Origin: RDXT01 sp033765305
Lineage (GTDB): Bacteria; Bacteroidota; Bacteroidia; J057
Reading direction: 5' to 3'
Assembly: GCA_033765305.1 (NCBI GenBank)
Contig: JANRID010000056.1
Coordinates: forward strand, 18,994-82,993
DNA: 64,000 nucleotides
Each line of letters starts with the position of its first letter. The first letter of the stretch is position 1. This document shows positions 42,525-52,068 of this stretch, one piece after another. The translations under genes were made by a program, and so were the position numbers. The notes under the pieces were generated by a model. The model was not told where the DNA came from, searched no databases, and saw only the letters and a program-made list of their open reading frames with translations.

Positions 42525-44411
42525 TCACCTGCCGCCGTTTGCCGTGCAGTATTCTTCGAGCGGCTTCACCGTAGCGAAGTTCGGGTCGATGGCTTTGATC
42601 TTGTCCACCCAGGGCTGAGCGGCAGCGCAGTTCTGCACGGCACCCTTGGCTTCCGGATCGAAGTTGTAGAAGGCCATCACGCCCAGCGCGGTCAGCACCA
42701 CGGAGCGGGTGCTCTTGTCGAGCTCGGCAGCAGGCTTCTCGCCCCATACCGACAGCACGCGCTCAGCCACCGCCTTGGAATACCAGTCCTGACGGGTGGT
42801 ATCCTCGCGCTCGCGGAGATCGGCGATGTTGAAGAGGAAGAGATACGGCGTAGCGAACTCCTTCTGGATTTCGAGGCAGCCGTTGAAGGAGGCCTCGGCG
42901 CCCTGGTAGAGCTTGCCCTTGTACTGTGCCACCCCCAGCTTGTAGTAGTGGGTGTTTTTGACCTCGTTGGCGTCCTTGGCCGCATCGAGCAGATGGGTGC
43001 GGTAGCGGGCCTCGGCGGCGTAGGTGGCCACATAGGCATCGCGGACCTGGGCGGCCTGCTTTTCCAGCTCGGCAGCCTGTTTCAGCTTGGCCTCGTAGAT
43101 GTCGTACTGCTTGTTGGCTTCCTCGGTATTGCCAGCGGCGGCGAATGCCGTGTTCTGCTCAGCGGCAGCCTGGGCTTCCTTCATCAGCGCACGGCGCTGG
43201 GTGTCAAGCTTTTTGAACTGGTCTTCGCCTTCCTTGCCGCGGTTGAAGTAGAGGTCGGCCAGCTTCTCGTAGGTGCCGATCGCGCGGTCCGGCTTCATCG
43301 TCACAGCCTTCGCATAGTACTTGTCGGCCTCGTCGAAATTGCCGCCTTCGCGGAGGATGTCGGCATAGGTGGCGTAATCGTCGAAGATGTAATACTCTTC
43401 CTTCACGAGGGAGAAGTATTCGTCGAAGGAGGCCTTGGCGTCGGTGTAGCGGCCCAGTTTGGCCAGCGACATCCCGCGCAGGCGGCGCATGAGGTTGGTC
43501 ACGGTGCCGGTTTCCTGCTGGACCTTGCTCATCTCATCGAGCGACTCCTGGTATTTTTCGGCCAGGAACAGGAAGGATGCGTAGCGGATCCGGGCCTGGA
43601 CGTCGTTGCCGGTCAGGGAGACGTACTTCTTCAGGTCGGCGGTAGCGGCGTCGTACTTCTTGGTGAGCAGGTACAGCTCCCCGCGGATGCGGTAAGCCGG
43701 TGCGAATTCAGGCTTGAGCTCGATGGCCTTGGTGGCGTAGTTGAAGGCTTCGTTGAAGGCTTCGACGGACTGGGTTTCCTTGCCTTCCTGGTACTTCAGT
43801 TCGGCGACGGCCACATATGCGGGCACATATTTGGGCTGCTTGTCGATGGCCTTCTTCAGGTCTTCGAGGGCCAGCTCCGGCACGCCGACTTTCTTATAGT
43901 ATTCGCCGAGGTAGATATAGGGGCGGGGGTCGCCGGGGTCCTTGGTCCGCATGTCGTAGAGGATCACCTTGGCGGCGTTGATCTCGCTGGGCGCGCCCTG
44001 GAGATAGGCTTCGGCGCAGGCGTATTCCACGTCGGCGTTTTTGCCCTTGTTGATTTCACGGGCAGACTCGACCATCGCCTTGGCTTCGGCCGCTTTGCCT
44101 TCACGGATGTTGAGCAGGGCCATGCCGGCCTGGTTCAGCGGGCTTTTGCTCCTGGCGCCGAGACCTGCCTGAAAGCTCTGACGGGCTTTTTCGTAGTCTT
44201 CGCGCAGGTAGTTGATGCGGCCTATCCAGTAGTAGACCTCATCGAGGTTTTTGGGATTCTGGGCAATGTAGCCCTGAAGTTCCTGTTCGGCCTCACCGAG
44301 TTTGTCGTCACCGATTTTGGCGATGGCGCCCTCCAGGGGTACCTGGGCCACAGCGGACATGACGCCCAGCAGCGCAAAGCCAGCCCAGAAGGTCAACACA
44401 CGTTTCAGCAT
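42525..44411 (-). CDS. Secreted tetratricopeptide-repeat protein
   Basis: The product is 628 residues with a signal peptide (MLKRVLTFWAGFALLGVMSAVAQ). It consists of at least eight TPR units, for example DPGDPRPYIYLGEYYKKVGV and KPEFAPAYRIRGELYLLTKK, plus a charged coiled-coil-like region around 400-460. TPR proteins act as scaffolds. It follows a PstS-like lipoprotein gene after 79 bases. In many Bacteroidota the same two families sit at the end of an ExbB-ExbD-ExbD-TonB cluster (from memory), so it may work with an energy-transducing complex encoded elsewhere. Confidence 0.88.
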   Translation of the reverse strand: MLKRVLTFWAGFALLGVMSAVAQVPLEGAIAKIGDDKLGEAEQELQGYIAQNPKNLDEVYYWIGRINYLREDYEKARQSFQAGLGARSKSPLNQAGMALLNIREGKAAEAKAMVESAREINKGKNADVEYACAEAYLQGAPSEINAAKVILYDMRTKDPGDPRPYIYLGEYYKKVGVPELALEDLKKAIDKQPKYVPAYVAVAELKYQEGKETQSVEAFNEAFNYATKAIELKPEFAPAYRIRGELYLLTKKYDAATADLKKYVSLTGNDVQARIRYASFLFLAEKYQESLDEMSKVQQETGTVTNLMRRLRGMSLAKLGRYTDAKASFDEYFSLVKEEYYIFDDYATYADILREGGNFDEADKYYAKAVTMKPDRAIGTYEKLADLYFNRGKEGEDQFKKLDTQRRALMKEAQAAAEQNTAFAAAGNTEEANKQYDIYEAKLKQAAELEKQAAQVRDAYVATYAAEARYRTHLLDAAKDANEVKNTHYYKLGVAQYKGKLYQGAEASFNGCLEIQKEFATPYLFLFNIADLREREDTTRQDWYSKAVAERVLSVWGEKPAAELDKSTRSVVLTALGVMAFYNFDPEAKGAVQNCAAAQPWVDKIKAIDPNFATVKPLEEYCTANGGR

Positions 44412-44418
44412 ATCAGTA

Positions 44419-44443
44419 AGCGGTAATTAGTGGTTAGCGGTAA
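44419..44443 (+). repeat. Short direct repeat AGCGGTAA in the leader of the TPR gene
   Basis: AGCGGTAA occurs at 44419-44426 and 44436-44443, 17 bases apart. They lie just ahead of the TPR start codon at 44411 on the minus strand. The region is more AT-rich than the flanks. Any regulatory role is speculative. Confidence 0.4.
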
Positions 44444-44490
44444 GTAAAACGGAGCGTATAGAGGTGATTGAGGTTCCGGAGGAAAGGCGG

Positions 44491-45537
44491 TCAGCGGTTT
44501 TTGCGGGGGTCCTGGGCGCCGGGTTTGGGCGGAATGCGGACCAGCCGGGGAATACGGCGGGCTGCCGCAAGGCCCGTTTTGTGGATAATGCGCTGACCCT
44601 GAGGGCCGTTCAGGTACGCGATGAATCCGTTGCCGAGGCCGAGGGTGGTTTCGCGCAGCAGGGTCGTGACCGTCCGCGTAAGCGGGTAGCAGCCCCGGTC
44701 GAGAAAGCTCTGGTAGGGGCCGAAAAACTGCGCGCCGTAGTCGCAGGCCGCTGCGCTGTCCGGCCGTTCGAGCCACGCGATGCGCACGCCCTGGCGGCGG
44801 GCCTGCATCTTCGGATCATCCGAGTCGCTGATCCAGGACCAGCCGATGAACCCGATGGCATCGGGATTCTGGGCCACGTAGCGGAGCACCGCTTCGGTAT
44901 CGTGCTGGCTGTAGATCTGGCTGCTGCGCAGGGGCTTGCCCGCCAGCAGCGAGTCGCGGATGAATTTCGAAGTGCTCGACTGCGGATGGTCGAATACGAT
45001 CCGCACATCGCCCAGCGGAGAACGGGGATTTACCTCTGCCCAGCGGCGGATCCCGCCGTCGAGCAGGCCGGTGAGCGCCTCCCGGCTCAGCGTGGTATCC
45101 GGATTGGAGGGGTGCAGCAGCACCGCAATGCCGTCGCGGGCAATCCCGGAAGTCCGGATGCGGATCTGGCGCTCGCCGAGCACGGCAGCCTCCGCATCGG
45201 TCAGCATGCGGGTGCTGATGGCCAGGCGGACGGAGTCGTTGTTGAGCATCTCCTCGACTGCCAGCTCGCCCGGCAGCCAGCGGATGACGAGATCCGCGTC
45301 TTCGTAAATCGCTTCAAAGTTGTCGGCACCGGCCTCGATCATCGGACGCAGCGACTCGTCTGCCGTAATCAGGATGCGGCCGCGGGTCGCCGTTTCCTCT
45401 CCCTTGCGGATGCTTCGGACCTCGCTGCTGCCCGCGCCCGCCACTGCGGCAGGCTGCTCCTGGCACCCTGCAAGGCTTGCCAGCATCCATACCCCCAACC
45501 CGGCGGCTCGTATCCGTACCCAGACGCGATGATCCAT
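44491..45537 (-). CDS. PstS-like phosphate/substrate-binding lipoprotein
   Basis: The start at 45537 (MDHRVWVRIRAAGLGVWMLA, then SLAGC) gives a lipoprotein signal with lipidated Cys25 and a product of 348 residues; the 213-codon extension upstream is a shadow running into nuoN. The mature protein has the periplasmic phosphate-binding-protein layout: SEVRSIRKGEETATRGRILI, then a two-lobed domain with GIARDGIAVLLHPSNPDTTL and the Ser-Thr-Ser segment SSTSKFIRDSLLAG, near the ligand site. ATP-dependent partners (PstABC) are absent. It is followed by the TPR gene, so the pair probably functions together, as in other Bacteroidota. A -7 element (TAACTTTA, minus strand, 45546-45553) lies only 8 bases from the ATG, which could indicate a nearly leaderless message. 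Confidence 0.85.
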   Translation of the reverse strand: MDHRVWVRIRAAGLGVWMLASLAGCQEQPAAVAGAGSSEVRSIRKGEETATRGRILITADESLRPMIEAGADNFEAIYEDADLVIRWLPGELAVEEMLNNDSVRLAISTRMLTDAEAAVLGERQIRIRTSGIARDGIAVLLHPSNPDTTLSREALTGLLDGGIRRWAEVNPRSPLGDVRIVFDHPQSSTSKFIRDSLLAGKPLRSSQIYSQHDTEAVLRYVAQNPDAIGFIGWSWISDSDDPKMQARRQGVRIAWLERPDSAAACDYGAQFFGPYQSFLDRGCYPLTRTVTTLLRETTLGLGNGFIAYLNGPQGQRIIHKTGLAAARRIPRLVRIPPKPGAQDPRKNR

Positions 45538-45751
45538 GTGACGCGTAAAGTTACGAATTATTCCGCATTTTCTTACCGGGTTCACGGGGCAGAAGGGGAG
45601 CTTATGTGAGGAATCAGCCAAGGGGCAAACGATTAACGAACGGTTGAAGATCAATGTTTTGATTGCAAGCACCGTACCGGGGTCACTGCGGGCCGCGCAG
45701 CTATGCCGGATCATCTTGCATCCGTGCTGTACAGATGAGCAGCTGTGGGCG

Positions 45752-47230
45752 CTAATTCCATAACCATGCAGCGAGCGCGCCCAGGAGCGTATCGAAGCCC
45801 GCCATGCCGGAGAGCAGCGAAAGGGCAGCCAGGGCCGTGCCGGCCGCTGCAAGGCCGGTTCCGCGGGCAGGCTTCCAGCCTTCCGGCGGTGCTTCGCGGA
45901 AGACCATCTGGGCCGGAATCCGGAGGTAGTAGATAAAGGAAATGAGGGTGTTGAGCACCCCGGCGACGAGCAGCAGCAGCAGGAAAGAGTCCCAGGACAG
46001 GCGGATCTGCTCCACAAGCGCGAGGAAGACGTACCACTTGGCGATGAAGCCGCCGGTCGGCGGCAGGCCGGCCAGGGATACCAGGCATACGGTGAAGCCG
46101 GCTGCCAGCAGGGGATGGCTCCGCGCAAGCCCCTGCCAGGCGGTGATGCGGAAGGAGCCGCTGAGCTGCCGGGCACGGGCCGCCCAGGCGAAGGCGCCCA
46201 GGTTCATGAGCAGGTAGGCGCCGAGGTACAGGCCCACCGATACCCGTCCGGACAGCGCGCCGGTGAGGACGCCCAGCAGCATGTAGCCGGCATGGGCAAT
46301 GCCGGAGTAGGCCAGCAGCCGCCGCACATCGGTCTGGCCGAGCGCGGCGAAATTGCCCAGGGTCATGCTCAGCAGGGCAGCGGCGCCCAGCAGGCCGCGC
46401 ACCAGCGGCAGCGAAGCTGCCCCTTCCCACCCGTCGAGCAGGCGCATGAGCGCCAGCATCGCGCCGGCCTTGGGGGCGATGGAGAAGAGCGCCGCAACGG
46501 GCAGCGGCGCGCCCTGATACGCATCCGGCGCCCAGAAATGCATCGGCGCTGCGCCGGCCTTGAACAGCAGGCCGCTCAGCAGCAGCAGCACCGGCGCTGC
46601 CAGCAGCGCCGGCGGCGCCTCCGAGAGCCGCCGCACAAACTCCGGATCTGCCGGCTCCAGGCTGCCGGTGATGCCGTAGAGCCAGGAAATGCCGTAGACC
46701 ATCATGCCGGAAGCGAAAGCGCCGAAGAGGGCGTACTTGACGGAGGCCTCCGCTGCGTCCCGCCGCCGCCGGCGCCGGGCTGTGAGCAGATAGGCCGGCA
46801 GCGAGCTGAGCTCCAGCGACAGGTAGAGCATCAGCAGGTGCGAGGCCTGCGACAGCAGCATGGCGCCCAGCGCCAGGGTGGCCAGCAGGGCGCTGGTCTC
46901 GGGGCTCATCTGCGCGCTGCTGCGGTACAGGAACGCAGCCACGGCGAGCGCAGCCAGGATCAGCAGCCGCGCATAGGCCGAGGCAGCATCGCTGCGGGCC
47001 ATGCCCGCCCAAAGCGGCGCCGCATCTGCCGGAGGCCAGTGGCCCAGCAGCCAGGCGATGCCGGCAGCAGTGCAGGCCCAGAGCGCCCAGGGCGCCGCTG
47101 CCCGGAACCGCGGCGGCAGCGCCGCCAGCGCCAGCGTCAGCAGCAGGGCCAGCACCAGCATGCCCTCCGGCGCCAGGGCCTGCAGCCCTGCGCCCAGCGT
47201 CTGGGTCCATATCGGTATCCGGGGATCCAT
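45752..47230 (-). CDS. nuoN: NADH-quinone oxidoreductase subunit N, solitary
   Basis: The product is 492 residues with about 14 transmembrane helices, matching the proton-pumping NuoN family. Recognisable conserved stretches are LYLSLELSSLPAYLL near residue 133, EASVKYALFGAFASG with the key Lys near 164, LFKAGAAPMHFWAPDAYQGA around 222-241 and SLAGLPPTGGFIAKWYVF around 385. The gene is isolated: the flanking genes are a PstS-like lipoprotein on the same strand and a divergent bacillithiol-transferase-like gene, and no other nuo gene is present. It normally closes a nuoA-N operon, so the complex I genes must be split in this genome, or this is an extra copy. Confidence 0.93.
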   Translation of the reverse strand: MDPRIPIWTQTLGAGLQALAPEGMLVLALLLTLALAALPPRFRAAAPWALWACTAAGIAWLLGHWPPADAAPLWAGMARSDAASAYARLLILAALAVAAFLYRSSAQMSPETSALLATLALGAMLLSQASHLLMLYLSLELSSLPAYLLTARRRRRRDAAEASVKYALFGAFASGMMVYGISWLYGITGSLEPADPEFVRRLSEAPPALLAAPVLLLLSGLLFKAGAAPMHFWAPDAYQGAPLPVAALFSIAPKAGAMLALMRLLDGWEGAASLPLVRGLLGAAALLSMTLGNFAALGQTDVRRLLAYSGIAHAGYMLLGVLTGALSGRVSVGLYLGAYLLMNLGAFAWAARARQLSGSFRITAWQGLARSHPLLAAGFTVCLVSLAGLPPTGGFIAKWYVFLALVEQIRLSWDSFLLLLLVAGVLNTLISFIYYLRIPAQMVFREAPPEGWKPARGTGLAAAGTALAALSLLSGMAGFDTLLGALAAWLWN

Positions 47231-47370
47231 GCGGCGCCGAATATACAGGTTTCGGCGGTATCCTGGGCAAGCGCTGCCCCGATGCTGCCGCCTGCCCGAC
47301 GGGATCCAGGCAAAATGCTTGGCGCATTCCCCTAAAAAACAGAACTTCCGCCCATCAACATCCCGTATCC

Positions 47371-47910
47371 ATGTCCCCTGCCGAACTTGATCTGCTCCGC
47401 TATCCCATCGGGAAGGCTTCCTCGGACCCGCACCTCGATCCGCAGCGCCGCGCCGCCTGCATCCGGACGCTGGCAGCGTTTCCGGACATGATGCGCGAGG
47501 CAGTGGCGGGCCTGCACGAGGCCCAGCTCGACACGCCCTACCGGCCGGAGGGCTGGACGCTGCGGCAGGTCGTGCATCACACGGCCGACAGCCACCTCAA
47601 TGCCTACATACGCTTCCGCCTGGCCCTGACGGAGGAGCATCCGCCTATCAAGCTCTACGCTGAGGAACGCTGGGCCGAGCTGCCGGATGCCCGTGCCCTG
47701 GATCTGGAGCCCACGCTGATGCTGCTCACCGGTCTGCACCGCCGCTGGACGGTGCTGCTGCACGGCATGCCGGAGGCGGATTTTGCCCGGACGCTGATGC
47801 ATCCGGAGCGTGGTGCCCTGACGCTGGACCAGATGCTCCAGCTCTACGACTGGCATTCCCGCCACCACCTGGCCCACATTACGGGCCTGCGTTCCCGGAT
47901 GAACTGGTAA
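47371..47910 (+). CDS. YfiT/DinB-like putative metal-dependent (bacillithiol) transferase
   Basis: The product is 179 residues of the DinB/YfiT four-helix fold. The metal site is likely formed by His70 (RQVVHHTADSH), with His162 and His166 in DWHSRHHLAHITGL. YfiT is named for bacillithiol transfer to electrophiles in Bacillus, and Bacteroidota homologues are widespread; the thiol used here is not known. It is the first of three closely spaced genes, with 10 bases to the patatin gene. Confidence 0.88.
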   Translation: MSPAELDLLRYPIGKASSDPHLDPQRRAACIRTLAAFPDMMREAVAGLHEAQLDTPYRPEGWTLRQVVHHTADSHLNAYIRFRLALTEEHPPIKLYAEERWAELPDARALDLEPTLMLLTGLHRRWTVLLHGMPEADFARTLMHPERGALTLDQMLQLYDWHSRHHLAHITGLRSRMNW

Positions 47911-47920
47911 TCAGGAGTAT

Positions 47921-50863
47921 ATGTCCGATCAGCAACAGCCTGCCTACACGCCGGACCTGGACGATGCCGTCCGGGCGGAGCGGGAATATCTCCGGCTCCG
48001 CCGCCGCACCTACGGCCTGCCGGAGATTCCGCCTGAGGGCCCGGCTCCGGACCTGTGGGGGCTTTCCATCTCTGGCGGCGGCATCCGCTCCGCGACGCTG
48101 GGGCTTGGGATGCTGCAGAAGCTCATTACGGAAGGCCTGCTGAAACGGGTCGATTACCTGAGCACGGTTTCAGGCGGCGGATATATCGGTGCCTGCCTGA
48201 GTTCGCTGATGAATACCGATCCGGCGCGGTTTGTGCAGCCGCCGGCGGACCCGGGCCGTCTGCCCCAGGATCCGCCGGCACCGGGCATGGACCCCGATAC
48301 CTCGCCGCTGGTGCTGCTGATGCCCCGTAAACCCGAGCCGGCTCCGCCGCCTCAGCGGAGCCGCGTTGTGCCTGCCGAAGCCTTGCCGGAACAGCAGCCG
48401 GAGCTGCGCAGCCGCCTGGAGGCAGAACTGCCGGATCTCGATCTGGACTATTTGCCCGCCCCCGAAACCCGCCTCGACGCGCGCCATCAGATCCACCACC
48501 TGCGCACGCACGGCGAATACCTGACCCCGCACAAGGGCCTCTTCAGCCCGCATGTCATGCGCGCCGCCGGGGCCGTTTTTGCTGGGATTGTCCATAACCT
48601 GCTGCTGTTTTTTCTGGCGCTCACCGCAGTGGTGTGCCTGCATTATCTGGTGTTCGACTGGGTGTCGGAGGGCGATTTTTTCCGCAAAATCTCCGAAAAC
48701 TCCCACATGGAGCGCGAGGCAGGCGGGCGCATCGCCGACACGGAGGCGCTGAACCAGGAGATCGGCGAAAAGCTGATCGGGCTCTGGACGCTGGGCATCC
48801 GCTATTTTCTGCGGGTCATTGTGGACACGCTGGCCCGCTACTGGCCGGTAGCCCTGGGGCTGGCCGGCCTGGGCCTGCTGGTGAGCCTGGCCTATCTGCG
48901 GCGGGCGCCGCAGCTGATCCGGAAGGCGCGGCAGTATGAGGAAAAGGTGCGCAAAGGCCAGAAGCCGATCACGAGCCCGTCGGGATACACGCCGGAGGAT
49001 GTGGTGGAATACGGCTTCGCACGCCGCTTTACCCGTGCATTCGTGCTGGCCGGTCCGCTGTCGGCGGTGGCGCTGTGGCTGGCCGGCAAGGCGCTGGGCT
49101 GGTTTCCGGCGTCGGATTACTGGCTGATTTTCAGCCTGCCGCTGAGCTATGCGGCGGGAGTCTTCCTGGGCGTGTACACTGTGGTGCCGCTGCTGGACAG
49201 CGCGCCGGACCAGATGCGTTTTGCCCGCTCGCTCTATGGCAGCCTGCGCGGCGGCGCGCTCTATGCGGTGCTGGCATCGGTGCTGATGCCGATCGCGGTG
49301 CTGGTGCTGTTTTCCTTCAGCTTTTATTTCGACGACCTGTTTTCGTCCCTCTTTTCCAGTGTCTCATCGGTGATCTCGATTGCAGTCGGGTACCTGGCGA
49401 TGACGCGGCAGGATAAAAATTCCGCGCTGAGCGCCTTTCTGGGCCGGATCCGGCTGCCGGTGCTGAGTCTTTCGGTGCTGCTGTTCATCGCGCTGGCCTT
49501 TTCGTCCATTGCCCGGCACCTGGCGTGGCAGTCGCAGCTCGAAGGGCGCTATGCGCACTATCCGCTGCTGCTGCTGGGCGCTTCGGCAGGCCTGTTTCTG
49601 CTGCTGGGGCTGTTTATCAATTCCAACAAGCTTTCGCTGCACTATTTCTACCGCGACCGGCTGACGGAAGCCTTCCTGCGCACCGACGGGCGGATCCGAC
49701 GGGCGCTGAGCGACCGCCAGGGCATGCCCCAGATCAACCTCCGCAACGACGAAAACCTGCGGCTGCGGGATCTGGGCTGGCGCCGGCTGAGCGTGGAGGA
49801 GGCGCGGCTGGTATCGGCGGAGACGCACCCTGCGTACCGCTTCGAGGCCGACGGCGCGGTCTGGGCACCGCATGCGCGCGGGCCCTACCACCTGTTTGTG
49901 ACGGCGCTCAACCTCCAGGGCACCAACGAACTGGTGCGCAAAAGCATGAAATCCGAGCATTTCATCTTCAGCCGCGACTACATCGGTTCGGCCAGCACCG
50001 GCTATGTGCGCAGCGATGTGTACCGGGGCGGCACGACCAAGCTGGCCCGCGCCATGGCCATCTCCGGCGCAGCAGTGAACTCCGGCATGGGCTTTTCCAC
50101 CTTTTTCGCCCAGTCGTTCATCACCACCCTCCTCAACCTGCGCCTGGGGTACTGGATGGAGAATCCCTGGTTTTACCGCAACAACTGCAACGAGCAGCCG
50201 GTGGCAGACCCGATGAAACGCCGCATGATGCAGCTGCAGGGCTGGCAGCCGGGCCGCGCGCCGGAGATGATGCGCTTCGACCCGAAACGGCCTTTTACCT
50301 TCTGGCCCTATTATCTGCTGCGCGAGATCCTGGGCCGCACCGCCGCCAACCGGCGCATGATCAACCTCTCCGACGGCGGCCATACCGGCGACAACCTGGG
50401 CCTGCTGCCGCTGCTGGCCCGGCGCTGCCGCATGCTCATCGTCTGCGATTTCGAGGAGGATCCGCAGTTTACCTTTGCCTCTTTCAACCATGCGGTGCGG
50501 ATGGCCTATATCGAGGAGCATATTGCCATCCAGATCGACCTGAAGCCGCTGGCGCCGGAAAAACCCGACCCCAAACGCATGATGCCCAGCGGGCATCCCG
50601 TGGCGATGGGGGATATCCGCTATCCGGATGGCAGCCGGGGCAAGCTGATCTATATCAAATCGGCGCTGCCGGCCTCCGGCCTGCCGGTGAATGTGTTCAA
50701 TTACGCCAATGTCCATCCGGAATTTCCCCATCAGCCTACGGCCGACCAGTATTTCGACGACGCGCAGTTCGAAGCCTACCGGGCGCTGGGCTTCATGCTG
50801 GGCGGGCAGGCCGCATCGCTGATCCAGGACTACCTGAATACCTGGCGCCCGGATGCGCCCTGA
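47921..50863 (+). CDS. Large patatin-like phospholipase with inserted transmembrane region
   Basis: The product is 980 residues. The patatin core is split. The N-terminal part has the oxyanion loop SISGGGIRSATLGLG and the nucleophile Ser84 in STVSGGGYIGA. The Asp of the dyad is Asp818 in NLSDGGHTGDN, after an insertion of over 500 residues that holds about seven transmembrane helices between residues 210 and 560. Patatins hydrolyse acyl esters of membrane lipids. Here the long membrane insertion ties the catalytic domain to the inner membrane. It starts 10 bases after the YfiT-like gene and ends 9 bases before dinB, so the three genes are one operon. Confidence 0.88.
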   Translation: MSDQQQPAYTPDLDDAVRAEREYLRLRRRTYGLPEIPPEGPAPDLWGLSISGGGIRSATLGLGMLQKLITEGLLKRVDYLSTVSGGGYIGACLSSLMNTDPARFVQPPADPGRLPQDPPAPGMDPDTSPLVLLMPRKPEPAPPPQRSRVVPAEALPEQQPELRSRLEAELPDLDLDYLPAPETRLDARHQIHHLRTHGEYLTPHKGLFSPHVMRAAGAVFAGIVHNLLLFFLALTAVVCLHYLVFDWVSEGDFFRKISENSHMEREAGGRIADTEALNQEIGEKLIGLWTLGIRYFLRVIVDTLARYWPVALGLAGLGLLVSLAYLRRAPQLIRKARQYEEKVRKGQKPITSPSGYTPEDVVEYGFARRFTRAFVLAGPLSAVALWLAGKALGWFPASDYWLIFSLPLSYAAGVFLGVYTVVPLLDSAPDQMRFARSLYGSLRGGALYAVLASVLMPIAVLVLFSFSFYFDDLFSSLFSSVSSVISIAVGYLAMTRQDKNSALSAFLGRIRLPVLSLSVLLFIALAFSSIARHLAWQSQLEGRYAHYPLLLLGASAGLFLLLGLFINSNKLSLHYFYRDRLTEAFLRTDGRIRRALSDRQGMPQINLRNDENLRLRDLGWRRLSVEEARLVSAETHPAYRFEADGAVWAPHARGPYHLFVTALNLQGTNELVRKSMKSEHFIFSRDYIGSASTGYVRSDVYRGGTTKLARAMAISGAAVNSGMGFSTFFAQSFITTLLNLRLGYWMENPWFYRNNCNEQPVADPMKRRMMQLQGWQPGRAPEMMRFDPKRPFTFWPYYLLREILGRTAANRRMINLSDGGHTGDNLGLLPLLARRCRMLIVCDFEEDPQFTFASFNHAVRMAYIEEHIAIQIDLKPLAPEKPDPKRMMPSGHPVAMGDIRYPDGSRGKLIYIKSALPASGLPVNVFNYANVHPEFPHQPTADQYFDDAQFEAYRALGFMLGGQAASLIQDYLNTWRPDAP

Positions 50864-50872
50864 TCCGCAGCC

Positions 50873-51955
50873 ATGCGCAAGATCCTGCATATCGATATGG
50901 ACGCTTTTTATGCGTCGGTAGAGCAGCGGGACGATCCTGCGCTGCGGGGGAAGCCCGTAGCGGTAGGCGGGTCGAAGGGGCGCGGGGTCGTGGCTGCGGC
51001 AAGCTACGAGGCCCGGGCCTTCGGGGTGCGGTCGGCGATGCCTTCGCTGACGGCGCAGCGGCTGTGCCCGGAGCTGATCTTCGTGCGGCCCCGCTTCGAG
51101 CATTACCGGGAAATTTCGCAGCAGATCCGGGAGATTTTTCACGCATACACGGACCTGGTGGAGCCGCTGTCGCTGGATGAGGCCTATCTGGATGTGACGG
51201 AAAACAAGCCGGGCATTGCATCGGCGGTGCAGGCGGCGCGGGAAATCCGGGCGCGCATTGCCGGGGAGACGGGCCTGACGGCGTCGGCGGGGATTTCGTA
51301 CAATAAATTCCTGGCCAAGGTGGCCTCCGGGCTGCGCAAGCCCAACGGCATGACGCTCATCCCGCCGGAGCAGGCGGAGGCCTTTCTGGAAGCACTGGAG
51401 ATCGGGCGGTTTTACGGCATCGGAGCCAAGACGGCGGCGCGGATGAAGCAGCTGGGCATCCTCACGGGCCGCGACCTGAAGGCGCGCAGCGAGCTGGAGC
51501 TGGCCCGCCATTTCGGCAAGGCCGGGCGCTGGTACTACCGCATCGTGCGCGGGATCGACGAGCGGCCGGTGCAGCCGGACCGTGTCCGCAAGTCGGTGGG
51601 TGCCGAGCAGACCTTCTCTCAGGATCTGACGGAAGCCGGCGAACTGCTGGAGCGCATCGGCGTGCTGGTGCGCAAGGTCTGCGAGCGGATGGACCATCTG
51701 CATACGGGCGGGCGCACGGTGACGCTGAAAATCAAGTACCTGGACTTTGTCCAGACCACGCGCAGCCGCACCTTCGGGCATTCGCTGCGCGAATATGGCG
51801 AAGTGTTCGAGGTATGCCGGGCGCTGCTGTACCAGCCGGAGTTTCCGGCAAGGCCGGTGCGGCTGCTCGGCGTGGCTGTTTCCTCCCTGGACCTGGAGGA
51901 GCTGCTCGACGGCATGCAGCTGGAGCTTAATTTCGACCCGGACCCGCAGCTGTGA
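50873..51955 (+). CDS. dinB: DNA polymerase IV (Y-family translesion polymerase)
   Basis: The product is 360 residues. Catalytic acids are Asp8 and Asp10 in LHIDMDAFYASVEQ and Asp102-Glu103 in LSLDEAYLDVTE. The steric-gate Tyr/Phe region, the YNKFLAKVASGLRKPNG loop and the little-finger segment are present. The C-terminal tail has a likely sliding-clamp motif (QLELNF). The enzyme copies past damaged bases at the cost of accuracy. It is the last gene of the YfiT-patatin-dinB operon. No LexA box was identified by eye. Confidence 0.95.
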   Translation: MRKILHIDMDAFYASVEQRDDPALRGKPVAVGGSKGRGVVAAASYEARAFGVRSAMPSLTAQRLCPELIFVRPRFEHYREISQQIREIFHAYTDLVEPLSLDEAYLDVTENKPGIASAVQAAREIRARIAGETGLTASAGISYNKFLAKVASGLRKPNGMTLIPPEQAEAFLEALEIGRFYGIGAKTAARMKQLGILTGRDLKARSELELARHFGKAGRWYYRIVRGIDERPVQPDRVRKSVGAEQTFSQDLTEAGELLERIGVLVRKVCERMDHLHTGGRTVTLKIKYLDFVQTTRSRTFGHSLREYGEVFEVCRALLYQPEFPARPVRLLGVAVSSLDLEELLDGMQLELNFDPDPQL

Positions 51956-52068
51956 GCATGCAGCGCCGCATCCGCAGCAGCATGCGCGTTGCGTTCATCT
52001 GCTATACAACATCCTCCAAATCTTTTCGTACCTTTACCCGTACGTTGCGATTCCCTAACTACACCGCT

